Shown here: positions 12,447 to 24,127 of the stretch, piece after piece
How positions within the stretch are numbered: the stretch's first letter is position 1
How the letters are laid out: each line of letters opens with the position of its first letter
Source: Deuterostichococcus epilithicus
Taxonomy: Eukaryota > Chlorophyta > Trebouxiophyceae > Prasiolales > Stichococcaceae
Assembly: GCA_033439295.1 (NCBI GenBank)
Contig: JAVTLE010000005.1
Span: 2,778,501-2,842,500 of the forward strand
Length of the DNA stretch: 64,000 nt
Direction: 5' to 3'
Notes under the pieces: model-generated
Told to the model about the DNA's origin: nothing
Databases searched by the model: none
Seen by the model: the letters and a program-made list of their open reading frames with translations, nothing else
Made by a program: the position numbers and the translations under genes

Positions 12447-12832
12447 GACGAGCATCTGCCTACGAGTGCTTGATGGAGGAACCCGGTAATGCTGAAGTCC
12501 AGGTTGATATCAGTGCCCTTGCTGCAGGAGCTTGCATGCGTGCGCGCCAGACGACTTCCTTAGCCTCGCTACATGGGCTTGTGAGGCTGATCTAGAAGTA
12601 TCATAGGCTTGGCTCTGCTGATGATGCCTCTTGAATGTTCGGGAGTTCAATTCGACGTTGCACAACTCAGCCGGCCGCATCACGTCAAACATCAGTTCCT
12701 CATGCGCTGAGCGCTCTTCATGCGCCTTCTTCGATAGCATTGCGTCAGTGGGCGCCTACGCTGCAAAAGAGGACCCACGCAAGTGAGGCTGAGAAAACAT
12801 TAACTCATGTCAACTGCAGCTCAAAATTGTGG
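12447..12832. other. Convergent 3' intergenic region, UBL-UBA / EDM2-like A
   Basis: About 390 bases between two facing stop codons. No coding similarity seen. Confidence 0.5.
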
Positions 12833-15800
12833 CTAGCCCCGCCTGCTTCTGCCACCGCCAATGCCGCGAGCCTTGCTGCCGCTGGCACCACCCCCCGTGC
12901 TGCCGCCACCGCCCTTACCGCTGCCGCCACCGCCCTTACCGCTGCCAGCTGTCTTTACGCTGCGGTTATTGTGGCCGCTGCCGCCGGTGGGCTGCCGGGC
13001 ACCTGCAGAGAGCTGCGGCTGGCTCTTCCGCCGCTTCGCCGGCGCCCGCGCAGCGTTAGGCGGCGGGCTCTGCTGCTTCTGATTGTTCAGCCGCTTGGGC
13101 GCCTGCCTGCCGCTGCCAGGCCGCGCGCCCGACCGCGGATCAGGCTCCGGGCACACCCGAGCGATGTGCCCCTGGCGGCCACACCTGCATGCCAGGGCAA
13201 CTCACAGTGCTGGGTGTGATGACAGAATGACCTTGGACCTTAGCATGTTCGACGCAACTCATGTGTTCAACACACTCTGCTGCGCAACTTGATGAAAAGG
13301 CACAAGCGCATCCCCGGCGCACCTACTGCAGAAGAATATGCCCTCGCGGGCATCACGGCACTGCGCATTTACGTGACCCTCCCGCCCGCACCTGCATGCA
13401 ACGAATCACACCAAGCCCATTGACATGACGACGCGATTGGTCGACGCATTTGCCGCGGCCGTTCTCACTGCCATTCCTGTCTCGCATGCTGAGGTCCGCC
13501 TGGTTGGCCTTCACGTTCACGACAGGCAAGGCACCAGCAGTGGGTGCGATCGTGGGAGGGCAGGCTGGGAATTCGCACCCGTCGCAGAAATTGCCGCCGC
13601 GCCGTCCCACCGTGCTGCCATCGTGCCAGCTGCCGGGCGGCCCGGCGCTGCCGTCGTCCCGCCAGCCCCCCGGCGGCGGAGGTGCTCGTCCCAGCCGTCT
13701 GGCGGCCCGTCAAACTGGGGCAGCCCCAGCGGCTCGTCAAAGCGCGGCGGCGGCGGGCGCCCCTCAAAGCGCGGGTGAGGCGGCTCGTCGTAGTGGGGCG
13801 GCCCAGGCCCCGGGCCCGGCCCCGGCTCAAAGCGCGGGTCCCGCTGCAGCGGGCCGCGCCGCCCGATGCTGCCTGCGTCTGCGAACAGTGGCCGGTCGTC
13901 GAAGTGCAGCGGCGGCCCATCGAAGTGCGGCGGCCGGTCGTCATACTGCGGCGGGCCATCGAAGCGCAGCGGCCGCCCATCGAAGTGCGGCGGCGGCCCG
14001 TCAAACCGCAGCGGCCGCTCGTCGAGGTGCGGAGGCACATCATGGCGGTCGAAGGGCGGCGAGCCCTGCGGCCCGTCGAACCGCTGCGGCGGCCCTGGCG
14101 GCCCGTCGAAGTGCGGTGGCGGCCCGCCAAAGTGGGCGTCGTGCATTGGCGCCCCATCCATGAAGTCGCCATCCGCTGCCGTGTTCACAGGCAGCACCAC
14201 GGACGTACCGTCGGCTGCATGGGCAGAACCCAGGGGAATCATGCCCTGTGGTCTCAGTCGTGAAGCTCGCTGCACCCACTCGCATGGCCAGACGCCAGAA
14301 ATGGCACATGAGCAATGGAGGGACCACACGATGTGTGAACGTGCACAGCAGGACACGGCAGGGGTCACTAAGTTCCCTGGGACACGATCGAAGTTGCCGC
14401 GCATCGCTGGGTATAGCAGTGACCGCACCCGTCTGGAACTGCTGAAAGATTTGCGGGGGAGGATCGCCGACCAGAGGCAGCCCCGCAGCGTGCTGCATCG
14501 GCCCCATATGGCCGCCGCCGCCGCCGCTGCCGAAGCCAAAGCCGCTGGCGCTGCTGCCAAACCCAAAGCCGCGCTGCTGGTGCATGTGTGGCTTGGGCTC
14601 GCCCAGGTACGCCGGCGCCTGTGGAGCGATGGACGCCAGTCTCGTCTCCTTAAGACAGCCTTGCCTTCCAGCCGGCGACATGACTTACACCAGAAGCAGC
14701 ACAATGCCCCTTGCAGTGGCATGCCATAGCAGTCCCATCGCACCAGCGCTGGTAACCGGGTGCAAGCAGGTCTGGCTTTCAGCCAGGACAGTTGCATCCA
14801 AGGATGGCGGCGGGCCTGAGAACACGGCAGGCTGCATCAGGCATGGCCTCGTGCACTATCAACAAGCGAGTGCTGCCGATGGCACAGTCCGTTCGGCCGC
14901 GGTGCTGCCTGCACATGCTGCCCTGGAGCATTTCGGGCTCGTGACGCAGGAGCCTCGGCTGCAGGAGCCCTGCAGCGCGCTGTTCGGTTGTCATCTGATA
15001 TCTGATCGTCTGACATCGGACCTCGTGCACCAGGTGTGCCGGCGGGCACTGGATGTGGTCGACCACGGCGTAGGCTGCGCCGTCCTCCCACGCAGCGTCG
15101 GCGCAGTCGTTGCGCAGCATGATGCGCAGCGGCGGCGCCACCTGCGGCAGAGCGGCGGCACCGGATCACTGGAAGCCGGAGGGCTCCAAAGAATGGGGGC
15201 ATTGCGATGGACCATGCCAGACGGCCTTGACACGACTACTGTGCACTGCGACTCGCCACCCATGGAAGACTGCAATGCCTGTCATCGACTGACTCACGCT
15301 TGCCGCAACCTTGCTGTGTCATCGTGGGCCGGATCACAGGCACAGAGCGCCACACTCGTCACGGATATCCACAGGGTGTAAGACCAGCGTTGGGGTGTAG
15401 GGTGCCGAGGCACACCTTGTTCCACGAGTCCTCCTTGAGGCCAGGAACAAAGAACACCCGGTCCGCCGTCAGCGTCTTGTTCTCGAACATGATGCAATAG
15501 CCCGGCGGCGTGACCGTCTTGGGAGGAGCGATCAGGACGATGATGCGCGGCTCGAACTGCTGCGCCGCATGCAGCACAAACTGCGGCGTGCACAAGAACA
15601 GGAGCGGTTCAGCGAGCAGCAGGCAGGGGCAGCAGGGGACGCTTGGTTCACGAGCGCCGCCCGCCGTTCGCTGCTGGCACAGCTGCTTCTGTGTCCCGGC
15701 AATGATGGCGCCGCCTCACGCACCATCGATGCTTCTGATCCGACAAAATGCCAAAACGCTTCACGCAATCTCAGAGAGCATCAGTAGAGGTGGGGCCTCC

Positions 15801-18800
15801 AGCGAGCCTGGCGCGGCGGGCACGCACCTGGTTGGCAAGGGCGCGCGCCTTGCCGAAGGGCGGGTTGAGGCCGATGACCAGGCGGTCCCCATGCGGCAGC
15901 TCCCCTGTGCGGCGCAAGCATTGCGCGGCTCACGGATGCAGGTGCTGTCCAGCTGGCTGTAGTCGGGATACGATATCTATGCCGACGCGGTCGCTGCACC
16001 TCCCCGAGAGGTCTGAGACTGCAGGCGACGTACAGTCTTGAACGATTACTCAGGAGCCGCCCTGGCACAAACATACATGGTTGCCACGTTGACAGTGAAA
16101 ACCAGACACCGGAACCATGGCGGAACGTGCGCACCGCAGCGGCACTCGAACCAGCTCTTCAGCTCGAAGTCCTCCAGGTCACGAGCCGTGAAGATGTCGA
16201 AGGCGCGCCCAAACACCTGCGCCCCGAAGGGTCCTCCAGCGCGTCAGGCAAAGGACGTCATGGCCGAGGCCAGCCAGGTGCTAACCCCGTTGGGGTTGCA
16301 TCAGCTGGTGTCAAGGTCCAATGCAGCGGAGGCCCTTGCGACAACAACAAGCTGAGGTTGTGCACCGATGGTTCGCCGCCCAGGTGCAGTGAGCTGACGC
16401 AACCAGAGCAGCTGCCACCGCCCCAACGTCCGCCCTGCGTGTCTGCCTGCGGAAACGCAGCAGCCAGCGCACCTTGATGCCAGCGCGTGCGCCCCACTTC
16501 TTCATCAGCGGCACCCACTCGTTGGCGCCGCAGGAGAAGTCGACGACGCAGTCGCTGGGCCGCATGAAGTGCTCCAGTATCTCCGCCACCGTCTGCAGCA
16601 GCCGCGTGTGCGAAAAGTGGCGCCCGAAGCTCGAGTACCTGCGCATTGACAAGTGCACGTGTTGCTTCAAGCTGCATGCACGAAGGGGTTGTTCTTCAGA
16701 GACCCTTGTAAGAGACATAGAGAAGGAGGGTGCAGTGCTGCTTTGCACTGGCGCCGGCATGCGCACTGGGCTCCGCCAAGCGGCCATGCAGCCTCGCGCC
16801 TGCTTTCAGGACGCCTGCGAAGCGGTTCTGCATCACCCTGGAATGCGGTGGCATCGCGGCGGCGTGCGCACAGGGCGGCTCACCGCTTGCCGTGCAGGAA
16901 AGGCGCGAGGAAGACCTTGTAGTCATCCTCGGAGCGGTGCATCTGCTTCAGCGTCTGGCGCGACAGCAGCAGCTCCGCAACCTCCTCCTGGGCGACGCCC
17001 GCCGCCGTGACCGCGTCCTTGAACGCCTGCAGCTGCCCCTGCGCACCCGGCACAGCTTTCTGTAGATGTCACTGACATTCATTTTGCACTGCAAACCCCG
17101 CCTGCACTAAAAGCGGCACACCGCATCCTTGATCGCCTGCAGCTGCCCCGTGTACGCAGCACGGCTGGTTCGCAGTAGCGACGGTACTTTAAATGGTACT
17201 GTAGCCCTGTAGACGGTCACTGCCCGCTGCAACCCCCCAGCTCCACACCCTCAACGCTGCACCGCCAACCCTCTGGCGAGCTGGGGGCGAGACGCATGCT
17301 GCTGTCGCCAAGCATGCTGTGGACCAGCGAGCTCGGCTGCGGGAGCAAAACCGTAAACCCAGAATGCCCCACCTGGGTGAAGGCCTTCTTGGCAACCTTT
17401 TCGTAGCCCTGGATCTTCCGGATCCTGTGCTCCAGCTGGTCGAAGCTGATAGATCCCGCCGCCGTGGCGATCACGCTCTGCACGCCCACCACCACCTGCG
17501 CCCACGGTGGGGTCTCGGGTCAAGGTGTGGGTGTGGAGGCTTGGACAAAAGTCGTCAGGATGGGAGGACGCAATAGAAGGAGGGTAAAGCAAGACTGCAT
17601 CGCCAGCACCTGTCATCTGGCTGCGGCGCAGCTGACCATGTTTGTTCAAGCGCTTGGACCTTGAAGATTGCCACTTCCCTCAAAATGTCCCAAAATCGCC
17701 CAGAGCTGCGCGGCGATGTGCAGACCAGGTCACAAGCAGCACTGCACAACAGCTTGTGGAAGTATTTATTGCACACCTGCTCCTCGTCCAGGTCGTCATC
17801 GGGGTCGTCACCCAGGAAGTCAGCAATGGCCTGTTCCTCGGCCGCGTCCACACCAGCCGCCGCCTCTGAAGCGACCGCGGCGGGCGCCGCCTCCGCTTTG
17901 TGTTTAACTGCCTCTGCTGCTGCTGCCGATGCCGCTGCTGCCGCTGCTGTGCCTGCCACACTCTCGTCGTCTGGCACGACGGCTGCGGCCGCTGATGGCG
18001 ACGCCGCCGCGACGCCGCCGAAATCGCCTTCGTCAAAGTCCGGCAGCACGTCTGCCACCTCTTTTGACGGCTCGGGGGCCAGCGCCCTGCCTGCTGAGGC
18101 TGTGGCGCCTGAAGGGCTGGCGGGCTGGGCTGCTTTGAGGGGCCGGGCCTTGCTCTGCGGCGTGAAGGGCTTGTGCACCTGCACAGGATGGCACACAAAG
18201 GCGAATTGCACTCCAGGGGATGCCCTCAACCGACCTGGTGACACAATGGTGGGTAGCGGTAGGCTGCTGGTGAGGCTGCCCATCATGTGAGGCTGGAGCT
18301 ACCTTGGTGCCCAGCAGTGTTTGCAGTGACACAGATGGCACAACCATTATAGCACGAATAGCACAGCGGCAAGGGCGTCCCACGACGAGCAAAACCAGCC
18401 AGCAGAGCCCAGGCTTTCAAGGCGCAGCACCTCTGCGCGGGGCGTCCTGGGCACCGCTGCCGTTTCGACGGCCACCCCAGCAAGGACGCGCCGCTGTCGG
18501 ACGGCTGCGCAGCCGGAGACGGCGCCGGTTGGCCGGTGCCTGAGGTCGCAGCGGCGGCAGCATCGTCATCGCCCGCCGCTGCCTTGCGCTTCCTGGGGGA
18601 TCCGCCCGAGGAGGCACCGGCAGCCTGGCTGCTGGGCGATGCAGCCGGGCGAATCCTGGGGCTGGCAGAGGGCGCCGCTGGCCGCTGTGGTGATGTGACG
18701 GCCTGCAGGCTCATGCGGCGCATGCCAGGCATTCTCGGTGGTGTTGAGCACTAGTGAGGACAATAGAGCGCAGAGAGGCGGCAGCAGGCGCCAGCACGCC

Positions 18801-20776
18801 AAGGCAGCATCAGGCGGCAAGAGCATTGCTGCGGCTTGAAGATGGCGCAGACGTTAACAGATAGATTGTAATTCAATGAGCGGCTGAGCGGCTGTGGGTG
18901 CCCACCCGCTTAGCCTTGCGGGCCAGCAGTGTCTCCTTCAGCGAGAGGACCGCACTCTTGTCACTGTCTGACCCCGCCTCATCTGCCGAGGCCACCTGCG
19001 CCGATGCGGCGCTGCCTGCGGGGTGCGCTGCAGCCGCAGGCTGCTGCGCTTCTGCTGCTGGAGCCGCCCTAGCCGAGTCCGCTGCCAGCGCCTCCGCAGC
19101 CGGCCGCTTGGGGGCCTCGGCTGACGCCGAGATGTCAGGCGCGGCCGCCACGCGGCATGGCCGGCAGCCGGATCACCAGACGTGGCTTTGACGCGGCAGG
19201 CTGCTCAGACGACTTAGCCGCCGGCGACGCCGTCAGCGACGCCACCGCCGCCGCCACTCCCGAGCCAATACCGGGCCGGTCTGGGGAGGCGGGCGTCGTC
19301 GTCGAGGGTCGCCGCTTCGGCGACAGCGCCGCGGCCACGGTCGAGCACTGCGCTGCCTGCTGCGCGGCCGCTGGCGTGGTCGTCTTGGCGATTGCCGCAG
19401 AGGTGGCCTGTGGGTGCACAAGGTCTTGCATCAAGCCCTTGTGACCTGGGAATGGCTGCAAACTTGTAGGCTCGGTTTGTATGGTGCGTGTGTATGGTGC
19501 ACTCCCGAATACACTATGATTTGTGGTTGAATATCAGCCATGCTGCGGTATCAGGCCTGAGTCCTCTCGCTGACAGCACAGATGCAGTGCTGATGCGTGT
19601 GCTCACCTGCGCCCGGCTGGTGGAAGACAGCAGCTGCCGCTTGGCCATGGCCGCCCGGCTCGCCAGCGGCAGGTCGTCGTCATCAGACAGCGCCGACGCC
19701 GCCTTGACTGCCGCGGCTTCCTGCAGCAAGTGAATTGTTGGATGCATCAAGCAGAAGGCAGGCATGCTCAGACAGGCTGTTGTTCCCGATGTCGCTTCTG
19801 CTGCTCGACATGTGCACAATCAAGCAGCATTGCAGCAGGCAACGCACCCACATGTATATATCTGACATCCGGTCTCTGACATGCTGTCCATCCAGGCAGG
19901 TCGCAACGCCCAGGGCTGCTGCAAGCTAACAGAACTGCTGCCAGGGTTGCAGCCAAGCCCGGAGCCGGCCGGCAGCGGCGGTGCTGCCCCGGGAGGAACG
20001 AACCTGGCGGCGCGCCTCTGCCTGCAGCACCGGCTGCGAGGAGGCCAGGCTCGCGTGCTGCTGCGCGTAGTGCAGGCGCCAGGCCGCCAGCTGCGCCGGG
20101 GTGAACAGCTGGTAGGGGACCTTGTCGGGGCGGACGTGCGCCGGCGCCAGCTCGTGCGCGCGGATGCGGTGCTTGAAGCAGTAGATCAGGGAGCTGTCCA
20201 CCTCTCTGTCCTCCAGCAGCTGGCCTGGGGGGGCGACGGGAGCCCGACATTGGTTGGGGTCACCCCAGGGCGGCTGGTGTTCGGGCGGTGCTGGTGACGG
20301 GCGACCAGCGGGGCTGGGCACACGATGCCTCAGGGGCCAAGTTGAACGGTTTGTACAAGGTCCCAGCGCGATGATATGCGAGAGGCGCACCCAGCTCAGC
20401 GCCCTGCCATGATAGACCATGCACGCAATCGGCATGCCAATCAATCCCATCAGTCAGACCGGGGCACGAGAAAATCTGTCAAAAGAAGCCGCTCGAGGGC
20501 CGCATTCAACGGGTCGCCTCCTGAGCACGCACCGTCGTCGCCGCGCGGCGCGAGCCAGAGGCGCTTCGGCAGCAGCTCGGGGTCCAGCAGCCGCGGCGGC
20601 AGGCAGGCCTGATGGTACGCGAGGGGGCAGCGTCGGCAGGGCACCATCTCTGTCACTGTGCCCGGCCGCCCCAGCGGCAGGTTGCACTCAGGCCGCGCGC
20701 ACGTATGAAGCGGGCTGCGCGCACATGAAAGCACATCGTGTGGTCAGCCCTTCTCGTGGCAAGAAGGGTCCTTCCC

Positions 20777-20825
<49 letters not shown>

Positions 20826-23038
20826 CGTGTGGTGTGCATCAGTTGTGCTGAGGCAGGGACGCGGGAACTGCGAGCTTTCCGCCGAGACAAGGGAGGGTGC
20901 CGACGCTGAGACCAAGCAACCTGATCGTGCAACACATGGCAGGCTCGCCGTGGTGGCCTTGCAGGGGCGGGCGCACCAGATGTAGCCGGCGCCAGACTGC
21001 ATGTCCTCGGGTCGCTGCTGCACGCACGCTGGGTGGTAGTGCTTCCCGCAGCTCGCCACTGCGCAGCCCAGCCCAGCACCGACCTTGCTTGAATCATGCC
21101 CTCAATTGCGGCTCCAACTACAACCTCAAGCTGATCTGCATCTTGGTGCAGTGTCTGGTTTGCGGCACGGCTTGCTGTCAGCCAACGAGCAAAGAAAGCA
21201 TGTCGAGTGCAGGTCGAAGGAGAGACGCGCACCTGCGCAGCGAAAGACCTCCTGCTGCTCCGCCTGGTCACGGTCGGAGGTGCCGTGCTTTTTGCACACG
21301 AAGCACTGGTGCCGCTTCGCCAGGCAGCTGGGGCAGAGGAATGCGTCAATGGAGCCCTGCGCAGTGGTTACCGGGATTGTCAAGTGGGTTGACGACATGG
21401 TGCGACACGGACACCGGTCGTGTCAGGACGCCAGCGCCTCAGTTCAGCAGGTGTCCCTGCGGGTAGGCTGATTCACATTCATGCGAGTATGCTGTGTCAA
21501 ATGACCTGGGCTCGATATCAATCAGGAATGACTCTCTGTGGCACCGGGCACCTGGATGCGCTCGAACAGGTCGGCGGGCACGCAGATTGGGTTGCAGCCG
21601 CCGTCCTCGTCGGTCTGCACGTGGAAGCCGCGCATGCAGGTGCCGTCGCACAGCAGCAGGTCGCCGCCGTCGTCACACCTGCAGGGAAGGCGGGACATCA
21701 TGCCGTGCGCCAGCCTACTTTCCCTTCGACTTGAGACGGCTGGCTGTCACACGCGTCCCAAGGAGCCCTGCCCGCTGTTGGCCGTATGTTCGGGCGATGA
21801 AAGTAGACTTAAGTCAATTTTGAATGTGAACGAGGATTGTCACAGGATGGAGAAATTCAACGATGCCGCACCAGGCGCATTGGTTCTCGTTGGCGCGCTC
21901 GTCCTCCTCATCGCTGTCGGATGCAGAGTCGTCTTCCCCCTCGTCCGCGCCTGTGCATGGCGAAAATAAAACCCCTAGGCACCCAGCTCGGACCGGGCTC
22001 CCAGTGCTCATACATGTAGACGTCAATCACACGGACAGCCCTCCTCAGCTGCCATGCCATTGCAGCGAGCAGGTCTTGAGGGCTGCCTCTGAGGTAACAT
22101 TCTTCTGTCTGGTTTTGCACTTCAGCCGAGCAGGTGTGGTGTGCTCAGTTCATGGCCTGGGTGGGAAGGGAGGCACTAGCAAGTTCCGCACCTTGGAAGT
22201 CGCTGAGGTCTGTAGACATGGGTCCTGCAGCTGCAGGTCGCCTTGAGCGAATGAGAAATCTTCACGGCTAGGGACGGGGGCTTGCTGTGCAGCCCTGAAG
22301 CCCGATGGATCACACAACACAACGCACACAAAGAACGACAGATCTCAAGAACCTTCAGTCATTTTGTGCGGTGCACTCACACACCTCTGGCCGCCCGGAC
22401 GGCCCAGTCAGAGGACTTTGACGTGCGCCCTGCCTGCTGACGAAATGAGATGGAGGCCGCATAAGGTCATGGAACACCAGCTTAGGGCACCTCGTTGGCC
22501 AGTAACCAACGCTGGTGCAGTACTGAGGCATTCGGCTGCGACATGCTTCGTGTGCGTATGTCGATGCATGCATCCAGACTGATGTGCGGTCTGCTGACAT
22601 GCGCATATCAGGAGGGGTTGGGAGGCCCGCAATTGCATAATCAAGCGAAAGGGTCACCCTGAGCTGCGGCGTGGTAGACCGTCGCCCGAGCGCAGACACT
22701 GAGGGACCATCGTCGACGCCTCCGGTCCGGCTGCTGTGCGTTGTCCGGCCCATCTCACCTGCCGCATCAGGATCGATGCCAGGGAAATGACGCGCGTCCG
22801 TGCGGCGCTCTGACAGCTGCCGGTCCCTGCCGGCTGCATGCGCGCTGTCTCCTGCGCTGTCCCAGCTGCCAGGCACCCTGCCGACGGCGCAGGCCGGCAG
22901 ACCGTGGTGGTGGTCTGGCGTCCCACTGTGTCGCCGAGGCAGCCGCAGCAGGATGTCATCAGAGTCAGACTCTGAGGGCGTCACTGCTGCGGGCCCGGCC
23001 GCAGGCCTGCCGAGCCAGTCCGACGAGTCGCTGTCCAT
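12833..23038 (-). CDS. EDM2: EDM2-like PHD-finger / methyltransferase-like protein, copy A
   Basis: A long many-exon gene. The N-terminal acidic exon is 22759-23038 (MDSDSSDWLG). The PHD cluster spans 21872-21950, 21552-21678, 21233-21356, 20977-21058, 20533-20713 and 20004-20224 (CDDGGDLLLCDGTCMRGFHV, CPSCLAKRHQCFVCKKHG, VASCGKHYHPACV, CRRCPLAYHQACLPP, SSLIYCFKHRIR). A disordered Ala-rich linker follows (19607-19720 and on to 17777-18178). The methyltransferase-like part uses exons 17373-17495, 16884-17059 (FLAPFLHGKR), 16473-16638 (YSSFGRHFSHTRLL, VVDFSCGANEW), 16135-16216 (VFGRAFDIFTARDL), 15828-15904 (LVIGLNPPFGKARALANQ), 15416-15580 and 15031-15141. This order is that of plant EDM2, a nuclear chromatin protein. 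The tail (12833 to about 14620) has glycine-rich and FDGPP repeats and two CCHC knuckles. Linker exons near 19150-19190 and the frame near 13690 are unresolved. Confidence 0.85.
13330..13590 (-). CDS. Two CCHC zinc knuckles at the C-terminus of EDM2-like A
   Basis: Splicing GACGG at about 13572 to the acceptor near 13395 gives FCDGCGREGHVNAQC, a Cx2Cx4Hx4C knuckle. The next junction (after 13330) joins FFCSR to CGRQGHIARVC near 13180-13140, giving a second knuckle. A basic tail follows (APAKRRKSQPQ) to the stop at 12833. Knuckles of this kind bind single-stranded nucleic acid. This entry marks part of the copy A gene, not a separate gene. Confidence 0.7.
13690..14200 (-). repeat. FDGPP-type repeat tract in EDM2-like A
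   Basis: Read on the minus strand this stretch gives more than a dozen degenerate units of the form HFDGPP, RFDGPP, HFDDRP or HYDEPP, ending near FDEPLGLPQFDGPPDG. It encodes a low-complexity Pro/Asp/Phe-rich segment between the methyltransferase-like part and the zinc knuckles. At DNA level it is a diverged GC-rich tandem array with a unit of 15-30 bases. Confidence 0.8.
20777..20824. repeat. (GGCT)12 microsatellite in an EDM2-like A intron
   Basis: Twelve perfect GGCT units lie in the intron between the PHD exons 20977-21058 and 20533-20713. Confidence 0.95.
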
Positions 23039-23113
23039 TGGATTCCTTCACCAACTTATTGATTCTGCTGCCTGTTGGTGCCACATCATGTGCTGCCGGC
23101 TTGACGGCCTGGC

Positions 23114-23153
<40 letters not shown>

Positions 23154-24127
23154 CATCATCATCCTGCTTTGAACTTCAGCCCTGCCACTATGCATTGCTT
23201 GCTCAGGCTGGGCAAGCTGACAGGCTGTGCATCCTGTTGTGCGGCAACGGTCATGGAGATCATGACAGCAGCGCCTCAGCTGTGCATACTCGGCATGCCA
23301 GCGCATGCTAGGAGCCCGAAGATGCGCTGATTGGTCAGGAACCGCCTGCCTAGCTGCGCCGAGCGATTGCGCTTGCGCCGTTGATGCTGTCAAGAAGCGT
23401 TCAAGACAACCTGTCCCGCTATACACAAAGATTCACCACCGATGTGCAGTGATGGTCCGAAGGACCCAGTATGCACTGGACAATCCCGGCCAGCTCTGCG
23501 GGGACGACACTGGATGGTCAGTCCGATGCTTCGGATCGGCGACCTCGTCGCCGAGCTGCTGCACACCGGAGCATGCAAGTGCTGCTGATTTTCAGACACT
23601 GGACAGAGATTGATCAGGCGCCGCAGTGACAGGGTTCAAAATTTGGGTTCGCTGCGACACGCCTTATTGTCACTGCGCTTCTGCGCTGTTAGTACTTAGA
23701 TGTCTCCATGGACGGTATGAGAGCTGCTCTGAAGTCAGATTTGCAGCACCTGGCCAATGCGATCAACACTAAGCTCGCCGTTTCAGAGGAGGCTGTTTAG
23801 CTAGGCCGCTGAGTTTGCGGGGTGTCTCGCTGCCTGCAGTGCCAGGGGTCGATTCCTGAGCCGTTGTACCAGCAGTTGATGAAGTGCAGCTTGGCGAAGG
23901 CCAGCTCTCTGGGCAGCCGATCTGGCAGCTTTGTGCCTCGGCCCCCTCTCCTCTGCCCTCAGGTGATTCTCTGCCCTCAGGTGATCGCGGGTGGTCGATC
24001 GACTAAGCGCAATTTCCAGCTGTTGGGGCTTTGTCACAAGCAGCGGCCACGATCTAATGCCTTTCCTGGGCTTCAGGCCGCACGCAGGCCGGGAGTCGGT
24101 AGACGGCAGGTGCACACCGCCATTGCG
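23039..24127. promoter_or_regulatory. Divergent intergenic region, EDM2-like A / PGP phosphatase
   Basis: About 1.1 kb between start codons pointing apart. It contains a (GCT)n tract with one interruption at about 23112-23153, followed by a short CAT run. No ORF in it resembles a known family. The EDM2-like start at 23038 is inferred, so part of this may be its 5' UTR. Confidence 0.4.

Noticed and set aside
12833-14220. CCHC knuckles as a sign of a retroelement gag
   Set aside because: They are spliced to exons of the EDM2-like gene, and no reverse transcriptase, integrase, protease or terminal repeats occur nearby.
20777-20824. Regular repeat that might suggest a CRISPR or telomere-like array
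   Set aside because: It is a simple tetranucleotide without spacers, inside an intron.
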